From: CAYLHX01 sp964383675 | Lineage (GTDB): Bacteria; Patescibacteriota; Gracilibacteria; UBA1369; LOWO2-01-FULL-3 | Assembly (NCBI GenBank): GCA_964383675.1 | Contig: CAYLHX010000001.1 | Span: forward strand, 62,001 to 126,000 | Reading direction: 5' to 3' | Length of the DNA: 64,000 nt | Shown here: piece after piece, positions 8,750 through 17,222 of the stretch | Layout of the letters: the number at the start of each line of letters is the position of its first letter | Numbering within the stretch: the first letter of the stretch is position 1 | Translations under genes and position numbers: made by a program | Notes under the pieces: model-generated | Database searches by the model: none | What the model was told of the DNA's origin: nothing | Seen by the model: the letters and a program-made list of their open reading frames with translations, nothing else

Positions 8750-8758
8750 TTTATAGCA
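8750..8758 (-). promoter_or_regulatory. Extended -10 promoter giving a probably leaderless xer transcript
   Basis: On the minus strand TGC-TATAAA spans 8758-8750, an extended -10 element. TAGAGC separates it from the ATG at 8743, so the message should begin at or next to the start codon. No good -35 box is seen at 16-18 bp. Confidence 0.5.
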
Positions 8759-8782
8759 CAAAACGGCGAGTGTTGATATTTT

Positions 8783-9151
8783 CTAAGCAACAGCCGGTGG
8801 TTCGTTTTCCGGTACCGCTTCCTGAGTAGGTTTGATGTTGTTGATGCCCAAGTTATTGATGGTTTTTCGGAAGAAATTGGCGATAACCGTGTCTCTTTCT
8901 GTGTTGTTTCCTTGCGCGGTATTTACCAAAAGTTCGCTTTCTTTACGGGCCATGGCCAGTTTGAGATCCACAATTTTTCCCATGTCCGGTTCATTTTTAA
9001 CAATACTCTCGGCAACTTCATTGGTTAACTGGGTGAGACTAACCCCTAATTCTTCGATTGGCTGCTGTAAAGCTTCGTGAATTTCCGACAAGTAAGGCAT
9101 TACTCTTTTTGCGGCTTCGGATAGCGCACCTGGTGATTTTTCTAATGACAT
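8783..9151 (-). CDS. Hypothetical small acidic helical protein
   Basis: A 122-residue protein with no signal peptide or membrane segment. It is mostly predicted helix (about 1-105) with an acidic, Pro- and Glu-rich tail ending NEPPAVA. I recognise no family. The Met at 9151 follows a short A/T-rich leader without SD. A TACAAT box on the minus strand (9190-9185) would start transcription near 9178. It sits divergently from dgt and upstream of the recombinase. Confidence 0.6.
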   Translation of the reverse strand: MSLEKSPGALSEAAKRVMPYLSEIHEALQQPIEELGVSLTQLTNEVAESIVKNEPDMGKIVDLKLAMARKESELLVNTAQGNNTERDTVIANFFRKTINNLGINNIKPTQEAVPENEPPAVA

Positions 9152-9220
9152 GGCTTAATGTTTTATTTTTGTTTTCTTCAATATATTGTATCATTTTTGA
9201 GGTTTTAATTCAATATTGAT

Positions 9221-10357
9221 ATGCTGATTAGTCATAAAGAGTTGGTGGAAAGAGAGGCGAAGGCTTTGGCCAAGTATGCCATAAAAAGTAAGGCTTCCCT
9301 GGGCAGAAGGCATCGGGAGGTCATTGAAGATGAACGACTTTGCTTTCAAAGAGACAAGGATCGGATTATTCACTGTAAGGCCTTTCGCCGCTTGGACCAA
9401 AAAACACAGGTTTTCATGGCCGGTAGCGGTGATCATTACCGGACGCGGCTGACCCATACCCTGGAGGTGGCTCAAATCAGCCGGGATTTGGCCAGGAGAT
9501 TAAGTCTCAATGAAGATTTGTGTGAGGCCATTGCGCTGGCTCATGATCTTGGACACCCACCTTTTGGCCACGGTGGCGAGGAGGCTCTTAACGAAATTAT
9601 GGAGAATTTTGGCGGCCATTTTGAACATAACGAGCAGAGCAGGCGGATTGTGGAAAAGCTGGAGAAGGTTTTCCCGGGCTTTGAAGGGCTCAATTTAACG
9701 CTGGAAACCTTGGACGGCATGATCAAGCATCAAACCGCCTACGACCAAAGTGGTAGGGTGTTTGAAATTTCGGCTCATCTGGAGGCTCAGATGGTGAATT
9801 TGGCCGATGAAATCGCCTATACCAATCACGACATGGATGACGGTTTAAGATCTGGCATTCTCGAGCTGGATGAGTTAAGGAAGTTTGCACTTTGGGAGAG
9901 GGGAGAAGCTGAAGTTCAAAAGAAATATGGTAAAGATCTGGATCATGACGTATATGTTTCCAGGATGATAAGCACTATCATTTCGTTGATGGTAGTGGAT
10001 TTGTGTCGACAGACCTCTCACAATTTGGAGGCACATAAGATAACTTCCGTGGAGAATGTGAAGACATTTAAAGGAAACTTGGCTCACTTCAGTCCGGAGA
10101 TGCGCTTAATGCTTACGGGAATCCGTCAGTTTCTTTACGATAAATTCTATATGCATCCCGAAGTTATGAGCTTCATTACCCGCGGCAAGATGATGATTAA
10201 AAAGTTGTTTGAGTTTTATTTAAAGCAGCCGCAGGCTATGCCGATTAGAACCAGAAGCAGCGAAGACAGTCTTGAAGTTCGCGTTAAAGATTATATCGCC
10301 GGCATGACCGATCATTTTTTGGTGGCGGAATTTGAAAAGCACATTGGAAAGATGTAA
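9221..10357 (+). CDS. dgt: Deoxyguanosinetriphosphate triphosphohydrolase-like protein
   Basis: An HD-domain dNTP triphosphohydrolase (dNTP to deoxynucleoside plus triphosphate). The metal-binding HD signature is complete: H in RTRLTHTLEVAQ, HD in ALAHDLGHPPFGHGGE, and a distal D in NLADEIAYTNHDMDDG. The N-terminal RHREVIEDERLCFQRDKDRIIHCKAFRRLDQKTQVF block is characteristic of the bacterial dGTPase-like family. The 378-residue length fits. It is immediately followed by nrdR, so a dNTP-degrading enzyme and a regulator of dNTP synthesis may be coexpressed, consistent with dNTP pool control. Confidence 0.92.
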   Translation: MLISHKELVEREAKALAKYAIKSKASLGRRHREVIEDERLCFQRDKDRIIHCKAFRRLDQKTQVFMAGSGDHYRTRLTHTLEVAQISRDLARRLSLNEDLCEAIALAHDLGHPPFGHGGEEALNEIMENFGGHFEHNEQSRRIVEKLEKVFPGFEGLNLTLETLDGMIKHQTAYDQSGRVFEISAHLEAQMVNLADEIAYTNHDMDDGLRSGILELDELRKFALWERGEAEVQKKYGKDLDHDVYVSRMISTIISLMVVDLCRQTSHNLEAHKITSVENVKTFKGNLAHFSPEMRLMLTGIRQFLYDKFYMHPEVMSFITRGKMMIKKLFEFYLKQPQAMPIRTRSSEDSLEVRVKDYIAGMTDHFLVAEFEKHIGKM

Positions 10358-10368
10358 TATTGATATCC

Positions 10369-10815
10369 ATGATTTGTATAAAGTGTAAACATTCCAATAC
10401 TAGAGTTTTAGACTCGCGCGAAACTGACGGCAACAAGGCGGTCAGAAGGCGTCGTGAGTGCGAAAAGTGCAAATACCGTTTCACTACTTTTGAAAGAGCC
10501 GAGGTAACGAAGTTCTTGGTTGTAAAAAAAGATGGTGCACGTGAAAGATACGAAAGAGAAAAGGTGGAGACGGGTATCTGGAAGGCTTGTGAAAAACGAA
10601 AGGTTACCGACGAACAGATTGCCAATGTGATCTCACAACTTGAGGAAAAGTGGGCCAATAGCGGGAAAGAGGTTAACAGCAAAGTGATTGGTGAAGATAT
10701 TATGGAATCTTTGAAAAATCTCGACGAGGTGGCTTACATCCGTTTTGCCTCTGTGTATAGGCAATTCAAAGACTTGGACAGCTTTAACAAAGAGTTACAA
10801 AGACTCCTAAAATAA
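10369..10815 (+). CDS. nrdR: Transcriptional repressor NrdR
   Basis: NrdR senses ATP and dATP and represses ribonucleotide reductase genes. From ATG 10369 the protein has 148 residues: a zinc ribbon with Cys3, Cys6, Cys31 and Cys34, the Arg-rich AVRRRRECEKC segment, the TTFERAE motif leading into the ATP-cone (about 46-135, FLVVKKDGARERY), and AYIRFASVYRQFKD near the end. A TTG at 10360 would add three residues; the ATG fits the family's MxCxxC start. It follows dgt by 11 bases. No nrd genes or evident NrdR boxes lie in this window. Confidence 0.93.
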   Translation: MICIKCKHSNTRVLDSRETDGNKAVRRRRECEKCKYRFTTFERAEVTKFLVVKKDGARERYEREKVETGIWKACEKRKVTDEQIANVISQLEEKWANSGKEVNSKVIGEDIMESLKNLDEVAYIRFASVYRQFKDLDSFNKELQRLLK

Positions 10816-10850
10816 TGGCGCAAGCTTAACGGTGAATGCCCTTAACCTAC

Positions 10851-10879
10851 TTGCTTTTTGGGTATTTTTATTGTATAAT
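10851..10879 (+). promoter_or_regulatory. Sigma-70 type promoter of the L,D-transpeptidase gene
   Basis: TTGCTT at 10851-10856, a 17 bp spacer and a perfect TATAAT at 10874-10879. The same TTGCTT-17 arrangement appears before the SLH-protein gene. The predicted start is near 10886 and the leader is A-rich without SD. Confidence 0.7.
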
Positions 10880-10912
10880 GTGCTTAGTTAATTGAAAAAT
10901 AAACATCAAACC

Positions 10913-12010
10913 ATGAAAATCAAACATCTCTTTTCAGCTCTATTGAGCGGTATTATCTTTATCAGCTCCATCAGCTCGGCTTTTGCGGCTAGCGAGGAAC
11001 CCATAGAGGTTTTAGATCCCTTAGAAGATCAAGTGGCGGTTGAATTTGTAGATGATGAAGAGATGCCCGAGGAAGAAGCAATTAAAGAAGAGCCTATAGC
11101 AAAGGAAAATTGTTCTTTTACTGTGCCTGAAGAGAAAGTGTATAACGCTGAAGTTATTACGGTGCGTAGAAAATTGCGTGTTGATCCGGGTGAGGTGTTT
11201 AGAGTGAAGATTTTCATTAAAAATACCGGTAACATGCCTTGGTTTTCAAAAGACAGCTCTTGTAACGGCCCACGATTTACAATTGGAACATCCCGAGATC
11301 AGGACCGTGCCAGTGTTTTCTACACCGAAAGCGCGCCAAATGTGGAAGATACCAATTGGATAGCTGAGAATAGAGCCGGCGTAGATCAGTTGAGAACCAA
11401 TCCCGGTGAAATCGCCTCTGTAACCTTCTGGTCAAAAGCACCTGAAGAACCGGATGTATACAAAGAATATTTTAAACCTGTAATCACCGGTGTACAGTGG
11501 ATCGATGACGCTGAATTCTATTTTGACGTAATGGTTGGTGAGACCGGGGCTTCCGTTCAGGAACTGCGTACTCGCATCGACTATGCCAACAGTAGCGGTT
11601 CGGTGATGGAGGTACCGCTGGAGGGCGAAAAAATTCTTAATGTAGATATTTCCGAACAGAAACTTTACGTAAAGTTAGATGATTATGTTATTCGTGAGCT
11701 ACCGGTAAGTAGTGGCGCAGCGGCGACTCCTACACCCTATGGCGAGACAACCATTCAATTGAAGCAAGAGGTGCGTGTCGGTTCCAAGCCTCCTCATTAT
11801 ATTATGCCTTATTTCATGTGGTTTAGAGCGGGCGGTTACGGCTTCCATGCCCTGCCAAGTCTGGGGAATGACGGTGGCGTGTTCTGGACCGAAGCCTTAA
11901 ATCATATTGGTATTCCGGTAAGTCACGGTTGTGTTAGATTACTTCCTGAAGATGCTGAATGGGTATTCGGTTTTGCGGAGATCGGCACAAAAGTAATTGT
12001 TCAACCATAA
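10913..12010 (+). CDS. Secreted L,D-transpeptidase (YkuD domain)
   Basis: L,D-transpeptidases cross-link peptidoglycan or attach proteins to it. From ATG 10913 (365 residues) there is a signal peptide (KIKHLF then a hydrophobic stretch ending SSAFA-A), a highly acidic segment (about 28-65), a beta-rich domain (about 70-210), and a C-terminal YkuD domain starting KILNVDISEQKLYVKLDD. The catalytic signature is SHGCVRLLPEDAEWVF, with the upstream His in GFHALPS. A TTG at 10892 would add seven residues before the signal peptide. The stop overlaps the ATG of the next small gene (TAATG). Confidence 0.88.
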   Translation: MKIKHLFSALLSGIIFISSISSAFAASEEPIEVLDPLEDQVAVEFVDDEEMPEEEAIKEEPIAKENCSFTVPEEKVYNAEVITVRRKLRVDPGEVFRVKIFIKNTGNMPWFSKDSSCNGPRFTIGTSRDQDRASVFYTESAPNVEDTNWIAENRAGVDQLRTNPGEIASVTFWSKAPEEPDVYKEYFKPVITGVQWIDDAEFYFDVMVGETGASVQELRTRIDYANSSGSVMEVPLEGEKILNVDISEQKLYVKLDDYVIRELPVSSGAAATPTPYGETTIQLKQEVRVGSKPPHYIMPYFMWFRAGGYGFHALPSLGNDGGVFWTEALNHIGIPVSHGCVRLLPEDAEWVFGFAEIGTKVIVQP

Positions 12011-12135
12011 TGAACGCAAGAAAAAGAAAAAATCGTAGAATCGGAAGCTGCATAGGATATTTCCTCTGGGCGCTGATTTTTGGCGGCGTATTCTACTGGA
12101 TGAAGAATTTTGAAGAGGGATCAAAGGAAGATTAG
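12010..12135 (+). CDS. Small single-pass membrane protein (41 aa)
   Basis: A 41-codon frame whose ATG shares a base with the stop of the transpeptidase gene (TAATG). It encodes a very basic N-terminus (NARKRKNRR), one hydrophobic segment of about 18 residues (CIGYFLWALIFGGVFYWM) and an acidic tail (NFEEGSKED). The charge layout predicts a cytoplasmic N-terminus and an outside C-terminus. Translational coupling to the transpeptidase and clear membrane-protein composition support a real gene, but there is no recognised family. Confidence 0.55.
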   Translation: MNARKRKNRRIGSCIGYFLWALIFGGVFYWMKNFEEGSKED

Positions 12136-12161
12136 GTGTTTTATTCAGTGCAGGTTTTGGC

Positions 12162-12167
12162 TATAAT
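12162..12167 (+). promoter_or_regulatory. -10 box of the uvrD/pcrA operon
   Basis: A perfect TATAAT lies 39 bases upstream of the ATG at 12201. No convincing -35 box is seen at 17 bp (TTTTAT at 12139-12144). The leader CCAGATATTTATAAATCCGGACACTTG resembles the pilB leader before 344 and is described as a finding. Confidence 0.5.
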
Positions 12168-12200
12168 CGAGGTCCAGATATTTATAAATCCGGACACTTG

Positions 12201-14450
12201 ATGACGAGAATTTTGAACAACCTAAATGAGAAGCAGATTGAGGCGGTAACTCACTTTACCGGGCCGCTTTTGGTGATTGCCGGTGCGGGCAGTGGGAAAA
12301 CCAGCGCCTTAACCCACCGTATCGCTTATTTGATTCAGGAAAAGGGCATTAGTCCATGGAATATTTTGGCTGTTACATTTACAAATAAGGCGGCTAATGA
12401 AATGAAGGAGCGAGTTGTTAAGCTTTTAAGCGAGAATAATTACTCTGCAGACGAATATGCGCTGATGGAAACTTTTGGAGATGTATTAAGTTTTGGTGAG
12501 GTAAAACAGACTCGTGATAATAATTTACCTACAATTGGCACTTTTCACTCTATTTGCGTGCGTATTTTGCGCAAGAACATCCACCTTCTGGACTATGAAA
12601 ACTCTTTTGCCATTTATGATACCGCCGATCAGCAGATCCTGATGAAACGCATTATGGAAGGGCTGCAACTTGATACCAAGCGCATTAATCCGAAAGCGGT
12701 CCTGTCTCATATTTCCAATGCCAAAAATCAGCTGATTGGCTGTGAAGAGTATGGAAACTATGCCAATGACTATTTTTCCGAGAAGGTGGCAGAGATTTAC
12801 CCCCTTTATCAGAGGTCACTGGTCAAAAATAATGCCCTGGATTTTGACGATATCATCATGAAAACCGTAGAGCTCTTCCAGAGATTTCCGGAAGTTTTGG
12901 ACAGCTATCAAGAGAAGTTTAAATTTATCTCGGTAGACGAGTACCAGGATACCAACAAGGCCCAGTATATACTTATAAAGCTGCTGGCGGAAAAATATCA
13001 AAATCTTTGCGTGATTGGTGACAGTGATCAAAGCATCTACAGTTGGCGTGGTGCTACCATTCAAAATATTTTGGACTTTGAGAGAGATTATCCGGATGCC
13101 AAAGTGGTGGTTTTGGAGCAAAATTATCGTTCAACGCAGGTAATTTTGGATGCTTCAAACCAGATCATTCAGAAAAATGTAAACCGACGTGAGAAAAAAT
13201 TATGGACCGAGAAGGAGGGAGGCGAAAAAATCAAACACTGGTTAACGGACAATGAGCGCCATGAGGCGGAGACGATTGCTCAGGAGATCGGTCGTCAGAT
13301 GATTGGCAGCGAATACCCGTTTTATAATGATTTCGTGGTTTTATATCGCACCAATGCTCAGTCGCGTGTGGTGGAAGAGGTTTTTTTACGCTATGGGATT
13401 CCATACAGGATTGTAGGCGGGATAAAGTTTTATGAACGCAAGGAGATTAAAGATATTTTGGCCTATTTAAGACTGATTCAAAATCCCGATGACTCGGTGA
13501 GCTTACTGAGAATTATCAATGTGCCGACCCGTAAGATAGGGGCAAAAAGCATAGAAGTTATTCAAAATTTTGCGGCAAGACACAGTTTATCTTTGTTTAA
13601 AGCCATGCTGCTGGCCAGTGATATTGAGGAGCTCTCCAGTAGCAAAGCCGATCAAATCATGAAATTTGTTGATTTGATTAAAGATCTACAGAAGCTGAAT
13701 GATGAATTTACAGCTTCCGGAATGATTAAACATGTGGTGGATAAAAGCGGTTATAAAAAAATGCTAAACGATGGCAGTGTGGAGGGAGAGGCTCGTTTGG
13801 AAAATATCTCCGAGCTTATTTCGGTGGCGCATAAATATGATAGTCTGGAGCCGGGAATCGCTTTGAACATCTTTCTGGAAGAGGTTAGTTTGATCAGTGA
13901 TCTGGATACTATTGATGAAGAGGACAATGCAGTAACTTTAATGACGGTTCATTCAGCCAAAGGACTGGAATTCCCTTTTGTTTTTATTGCCGGATTGGAG
14001 GAGGGCGTTTTTCCACACAATCGTAGCCTGCTGGATAGAGAGGGGCTGGAAGAGGAGAGGAGACTGATGTACGTGGCAATGACTCGCGCAAAAGAGGCGT
14101 TATACCTGCTTCATGCCAGGGAGCGTATGCTTTACGGGGAATCTCGAAATAATGCACCTTCGCAATTTCTGGCAGATATTGAAGATGCTTTAGTGGAAGC
14201 TAATTTTGGCCGACACGGTACGGCCAGAGCCCATATAGCAATTTCCGATCTCGGTGACAGACCGGTGCCGGTAGAATTCGAGGAATCTAACGAGATTGAC
14301 CTTTCAATTGGTGATAAAGTTTCCCATAATGTATTTGGAACCGGTATTGTGATAAATGTAACCGGTGGAGTGGTAACCGTAGCCTTTGAGGATAGTAAAG
14401 TCGGTGTGAAGAAGTTGGCTATAAGTGTGGCCCCATTAAAAAAATTATGA
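12201..14450 (+). CDS. ATP-dependent DNA helicase UvrD/PcrA
   Basis: A superfamily 1 3'-5' helicase used in repair, fork restart and RecA removal. The start MTRILNNLNEKQIEAV carries the Q motif. Motif I is GAGSGKTSALTHR, Ia TFTNKAANEMKER, II VDEYQDTN, III GDSDQSIYSWRGA, IV EQNYRSTQ, V VTLMTVHSAKGLEF and VI EERRLMYVAMTRAKE. The C-terminal ~50 residues (DKVSHNVFGTGIVINV) match the PcrA Tudor-like domain that binds RNA polymerase. At 749 residues it has family length. An in-frame TTG one codon upstream (12198) is less likely than the ATG. Its stop overlaps the start of the ymdB-like gene by four bases. Confidence 0.94.
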   Translation: MTRILNNLNEKQIEAVTHFTGPLLVIAGAGSGKTSALTHRIAYLIQEKGISPWNILAVTFTNKAANEMKERVVKLLSENNYSADEYALMETFGDVLSFGEVKQTRDNNLPTIGTFHSICVRILRKNIHLLDYENSFAIYDTADQQILMKRIMEGLQLDTKRINPKAVLSHISNAKNQLIGCEEYGNYANDYFSEKVAEIYPLYQRSLVKNNALDFDDIIMKTVELFQRFPEVLDSYQEKFKFISVDEYQDTNKAQYILIKLLAEKYQNLCVIGDSDQSIYSWRGATIQNILDFERDYPDAKVVVLEQNYRSTQVILDASNQIIQKNVNRREKKLWTEKEGGEKIKHWLTDNERHEAETIAQEIGRQMIGSEYPFYNDFVVLYRTNAQSRVVEEVFLRYGIPYRIVGGIKFYERKEIKDILAYLRLIQNPDDSVSLLRIINVPTRKIGAKSIEVIQNFAARHSLSLFKAMLLASDIEELSSSKADQIMKFVDLIKDLQKLNDEFTASGMIKHVVDKSGYKKMLNDGSVEGEARLENISELISVAHKYDSLEPGIALNIFLEEVSLISDLDTIDEEDNAVTLMTVHSAKGLEFPFVFIAGLEEGVFPHNRSLLDREGLEEERRLMYVAMTRAKEALYLLHARERMLYGESRNNAPSQFLADIEDALVEANFGRHGTARAHIAISDLGDRPVPVEFEESNEIDLSIGDKVSHNVFGTGIVINVTGGVVTVAFEDSKVGVKKLAISVAPLKKL

Positions 14451-15241
14451 TGAAAATATTATTTATTGGCGATATTTTTGGTCAGGGAGGTAGAGAAACA
14501 GTAGCAAAACTGTTGCCGTCGATTATTGAGGAACAAAAACCTGATTTTGTTTTGGCAAACGCTGAAAACCTTACGCATGGTAATGGCTTTACCGCGAGCC
14601 ATATTAACGAAATGCAGGCTGCCGGAATCGATTTTTTTACCTCAGGTAACCATGCATGGGGACAAGCTGATGGTGTACAAATGTTGAGTAATCCAGATTT
14701 TCCGGTTATCCGTCCGGCTAATTTTCCGGATGCTTCAACTCCCGGCAGAGGCTATGCCGTGGTCAATAAAAATGGAAAAAAGCTTTTGATAGTAAATTTG
14801 ATGGGGAGAGTTTTTATGAAATTGGATTTGGATTGTCCTTTTAGAATGATGGATAGGATTTTAGAAAATTTTCAAGATGAAGAGTTGGATGGCATTTTCC
14901 TTGATTTCCACGCGGAGGCCAGCTCTGAAAAATATGCTTTGGGATTTTACCTGGACGGCAGAATTTCCTGTATGGTGGGGACTCATACCCATGTTCAGAC
15001 TCATGATGCCCGCATATTACCTAATGGCACCGCTTATATCACCGATGTGGGGATGAGCGGGCCATATGATTCGGTTATTGGCATTAAAAAAGAAACCATA
15101 ATTGAAAGATTTTTGAAGCAGACTCCGGTGAAACATGAACCGGAAATGGAAGGGCAAATGATCTTGTGTGGTATCGTTACCGAGCTTGACTCAAATAATA
15201 AAAAAGCATTAACTATTAATTACGTTAAAAAAACTTTATAA
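14447..15241 (+). CDS. ymdB: YmdB-family metallophosphoesterase (probable cyclic nucleotide phosphodiesterase)
   Basis: A 264-residue phosphoesterase of the YmdB/TIGR00282 type. Metal-binding motifs are in order: GDIFGQGGRE near the N-terminus, NAEN, SGNHAWGQ, DFHAEASSEKYALG, GTHTHVQTHDARILPNGTAYITDVGMSGP and the C-terminal domain. B. subtilis YmdB is a 2',3'-cNMP phosphodiesterase affecting biofilm and motility; the substrate here is inferred. ATGA overlap with the uvrD stop and direct abutment to the downstream protease indicate one operon. A second ATG directly follows (14450), so the start may be three bases later. Confidence 0.9.
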   Translation: MMKILFIGDIFGQGGRETVAKLLPSIIEEQKPDFVLANAENLTHGNGFTASHINEMQAAGIDFFTSGNHAWGQADGVQMLSNPDFPVIRPANFPDASTPGRGYAVVNKNGKKLLIVNLMGRVFMKLDLDCPFRMMDRILENFQDEELDGIFLDFHAEASSEKYALGFYLDGRISCMVGTHTHVQTHDARILPNGTAYITDVGMSGPYDSVIGIKKETIIERFLKQTPVKHEPEMEGQMILCGIVTELDSNNKKALTINYVKKTL

Positions 15242-16462
15242 ATGGACAAAAATCGTTTAACACAAGGTATAATCTATTTTTCTATTGCCGTTTTCGGCTT
15301 TCTATTCGGCTGGCAGGCTACCAGTTTAGGATTGTTGGATGATAATTCAATTATCGCCGGCAAAGAGTATGATCGCAGTGATCTTGAGGAGAACAACTTC
15401 TCAGATGTAGACATGGATCTATTCTGGACTGTCTGGAGTGAGCTGGAAAAGAAGTATGTGCAGGCAGGTTATGTGGTAGATGAGACAAAAGTTTACGGAG
15501 CAATAAAGGGTTTGGTTGATGCTTATGAAGATCCTTATACAGTCTTTATGACCCCGGAGGAGAGCGAGGAGTTCAGCGCCAGTCTGGAGGGTACCTTGGA
15601 GGGCATCGGGGCGGAATTGACGGTGGAAGAGGAGAGCTTGGTTATTGTTACACCACTAAAGAATAGTCCGGCGGAAAAGGCCGGTCTTTTACCGGGCGAT
15701 ATTATTTTTCAAATTGAGGGTGAATTGGCCGCAGATAAAACTCTTTTTGATGCGATCACAAGTATCCGTGGTGAAAAGGGCACGACCGTTACCCTAACCA
15801 TCCTTCGTGAGGGAGTGGATGAGCCATTTGATGTTTCCATCGTGCGTGACAGTATAGATATTGAGAGTGTGACCGTAGAAGAATTGGATAATGGCATTGT
15901 TTATATCAGTGTCAATCAGTTTAATGACAAGACCAACGAGGAATTCGGCAAAGCCGTCTCCGAGCTGATTTTAGATAAACCTGCAGGCTTGATTGTGGAC
16001 TTGAGGTTTAATGGCGGTGGCTATTTGGATATTGCGGTGGAGCTTTTGTCCTATTTGTTGCCGTCTGATACCGAAGCGGTTTTGATTAAGCAGAGAGGTC
16101 AGGAAAATGAGATCATGAAGACAAACGGTAATCCAAAAATTTTAGACGTACCTCTGGTGGTTCTGGTTAATGAAGGGAGCGCTTCAGCTTCGGAGATTGT
16201 AGCTGGTGCAATTCAGGACCACGAGCGCGGAGTGATTATGGGAACACAAACTTTTGGTAAAGGAACCGTACAGGAGGTTGAGACTTTTTTTGACGGCTCA
16301 AGCTTGCGCATTACGGTTGCAAAGTGGCTGACGCCTAACAATCGCGATATCAATGAAGAGGGATTACAGCCCGATATTCTTGTAGATATTACCGAAGAAG
16401 ATATTGCTAACCAGTATGATTCTCAAAAGGAGGCGGCAATCGCATATTTGAAAGACCTATAG
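15242..16462 (+). CDS. ctpA: C-terminal processing peptidase (S41 family, PDZ domain)
   Basis: A 406-residue membrane-anchored serine protease. One N-terminal transmembrane segment (about 9-30), a helical domain, a PDZ domain (about 110-195, with EGIGAELTVEE and SPAEKAGLLPGDIIFQIEG) and the tail-specific protease domain follow. The catalytic Ser is in EGSASASEIVAGA and the Lys in GTQTFGKGTVQ; the YLDIAVELLSYLLP helix precedes them. It degrades or trims extracytoplasmic proteins. Its ATG follows the ymdB stop with no gap, and a strong terminator follows, marking the end of the uvrD-ymdB-ctpA transcript. Confidence 0.93.
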   Translation: MDKNRLTQGIIYFSIAVFGFLFGWQATSLGLLDDNSIIAGKEYDRSDLEENNFSDVDMDLFWTVWSELEKKYVQAGYVVDETKVYGAIKGLVDAYEDPYTVFMTPEESEEFSASLEGTLEGIGAELTVEEESLVIVTPLKNSPAEKAGLLPGDIIFQIEGELAADKTLFDAITSIRGEKGTTVTLTILREGVDEPFDVSIVRDSIDIESVTVEELDNGIVYISVNQFNDKTNEEFGKAVSELILDKPAGLIVDLRFNGGGYLDIAVELLSYLLPSDTEAVLIKQRGQENEIMKTNGNPKILDVPLVVLVNEGSASASEIVAGAIQDHERGVIMGTQTFGKGTVQEVETFFDGSSLRITVAKWLTPNNRDINEEGLQPDILVDITEEDIANQYDSQKEAAIAYLKDL

Positions 16463-16483
16463 AATTTTGAGAAGTAGAATAGA

Positions 16484-16513
16484 AAAGAGTGGCCGGGTGG
16501 GCCACTCTTTTTT
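16484..16513 (+). terminator. Rho-independent terminator after ctpA
   Basis: An 11-bp perfect stem, AAAGAGTGGCC (16484-16494) with GGCCACTCTTT (16500-16510), and the loop GGGTG. The stem runs into TTTTTT (16508-16513). It separates the plus-strand ctpA operon from the convergent pilin gene and is nearly symmetrical. Confidence 0.88.
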
Positions 16514-16533
16514 GTATGAAACTTATTTGTGAA

Positions 16534-16977
16534 CTATCTGGTAACGCTTATGGTAGCTAGCTCAGCACCTGGCGCGGAAACCGTAATACGGCCATTGGCA
16601 TCAACGGAGATGTTATAACCGGTGTCATAAGTTGTACAATCGGTATACAGAGCATCAGCGTCTGTAGGATCGAAAGGCATTTCAGCAATGTAGGTAGGAA
16701 CCAAAATAGCACAGATGTCTACATCCAATTCCCCACTACCCACGTTGGTAGGTGTATCGGTAATTGTGGCAGGTAGAACTCCTCTGTTATCGATAGAGTA
16801 CTCATGCACGGCGTCCAAGATCGCCTTTACGTCACTGCTTCTTTGAGTGTCGTTAGCCTGGGAGATTTGTCTTCCCGGATTGATCGCTACGATTACCACT
16901 GCGGCAAGGATAGCGATAATAACTACTACCAGTAGAACTTCTACCAGTGTGAAACCTTTTTTATTTGTTATTTTCAT
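16534..16977 (-). CDS. Type IV major pilin-like prepilin
   Basis: A 147-residue prepilin. After a short basic leader (KITNKKG) comes the cleavage and methylation site G-FTLVE with Glu at +5, then the hydrophobic helix (VLLVVVIIAILAAVVIVAI) that forms the pilus core. The globular part is small and acidic with two Cys (CAI and DCTTYD) that could form the usual C-terminal disulfide. It lies 50 bases downstream of the pilus operon with an A/T-rich gap, so it may be cotranscribed or have its own promoter, as expected for an abundant subunit. It faces the ctpA terminator. Confidence 0.9.
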   Translation of the reverse strand: MKITNKKGFTLVEVLLVVVIIAILAAVVIVAINPGRQISQANDTQRSSDVKAILDAVHEYSIDNRGVLPATITDTPTNVGSGELDVDICAILVPTYIAEMPFDPTDADALYTDCTTYDTGYNISVDANGRITVSAPGAELATISVTR

Positions 16978-17027
16978 AGGGTTGAGGGTTTAGTATTAAA
17001 TAAGGTTTTTATGTTTTTTATTGTAGT

Positions 17028-17222
17028 TTACTTAGGCTTTTTCGTCAATTTTCCGTAATTTTGCCAGTCTATAATTGGTAAATTTACTTCAATGCTATAC
17101 TGGACTTCAGTGGTGCTTTTGTCCCAGTTGAAGTAGATATACAGGGAATACCCGGCAGTTACAAAAAATAAAACAAGTGAGAGGATAAAGCTAATTGGCA
17201 GTTTAAGTTCTTTTATATTCAT
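17028..17222 (-). CDS. Small membrane protein of the pilus operon
   Basis: A 64-residue protein with one hydrophobic segment (about 9-30, PISFILSLVLFFVTAGYSLYIYF split by polar residues) and a short extracytoplasmic tail ending LTKKPK. The start overlaps the stop of the PilO-like gene by four bases, so translation is coupled. It occupies the place of PilP but lacks the lipobox and domain of PilP, as expected in a cell without an outer-membrane secretin. Unknown family. Confidence 0.65.
   Translation of the reverse strand: MNIKELKLPISFILSLVLFFVTAGYSLYIYFNWDKSTTEVQYSIEVNLPIIDWQNYGKLTKKPK

Noticed and set aside
10360..10368. TTG start for nrdR
   Set aside because: The family begins MxCxxC, matching the ATG at 10369; the TTG would add three residues.
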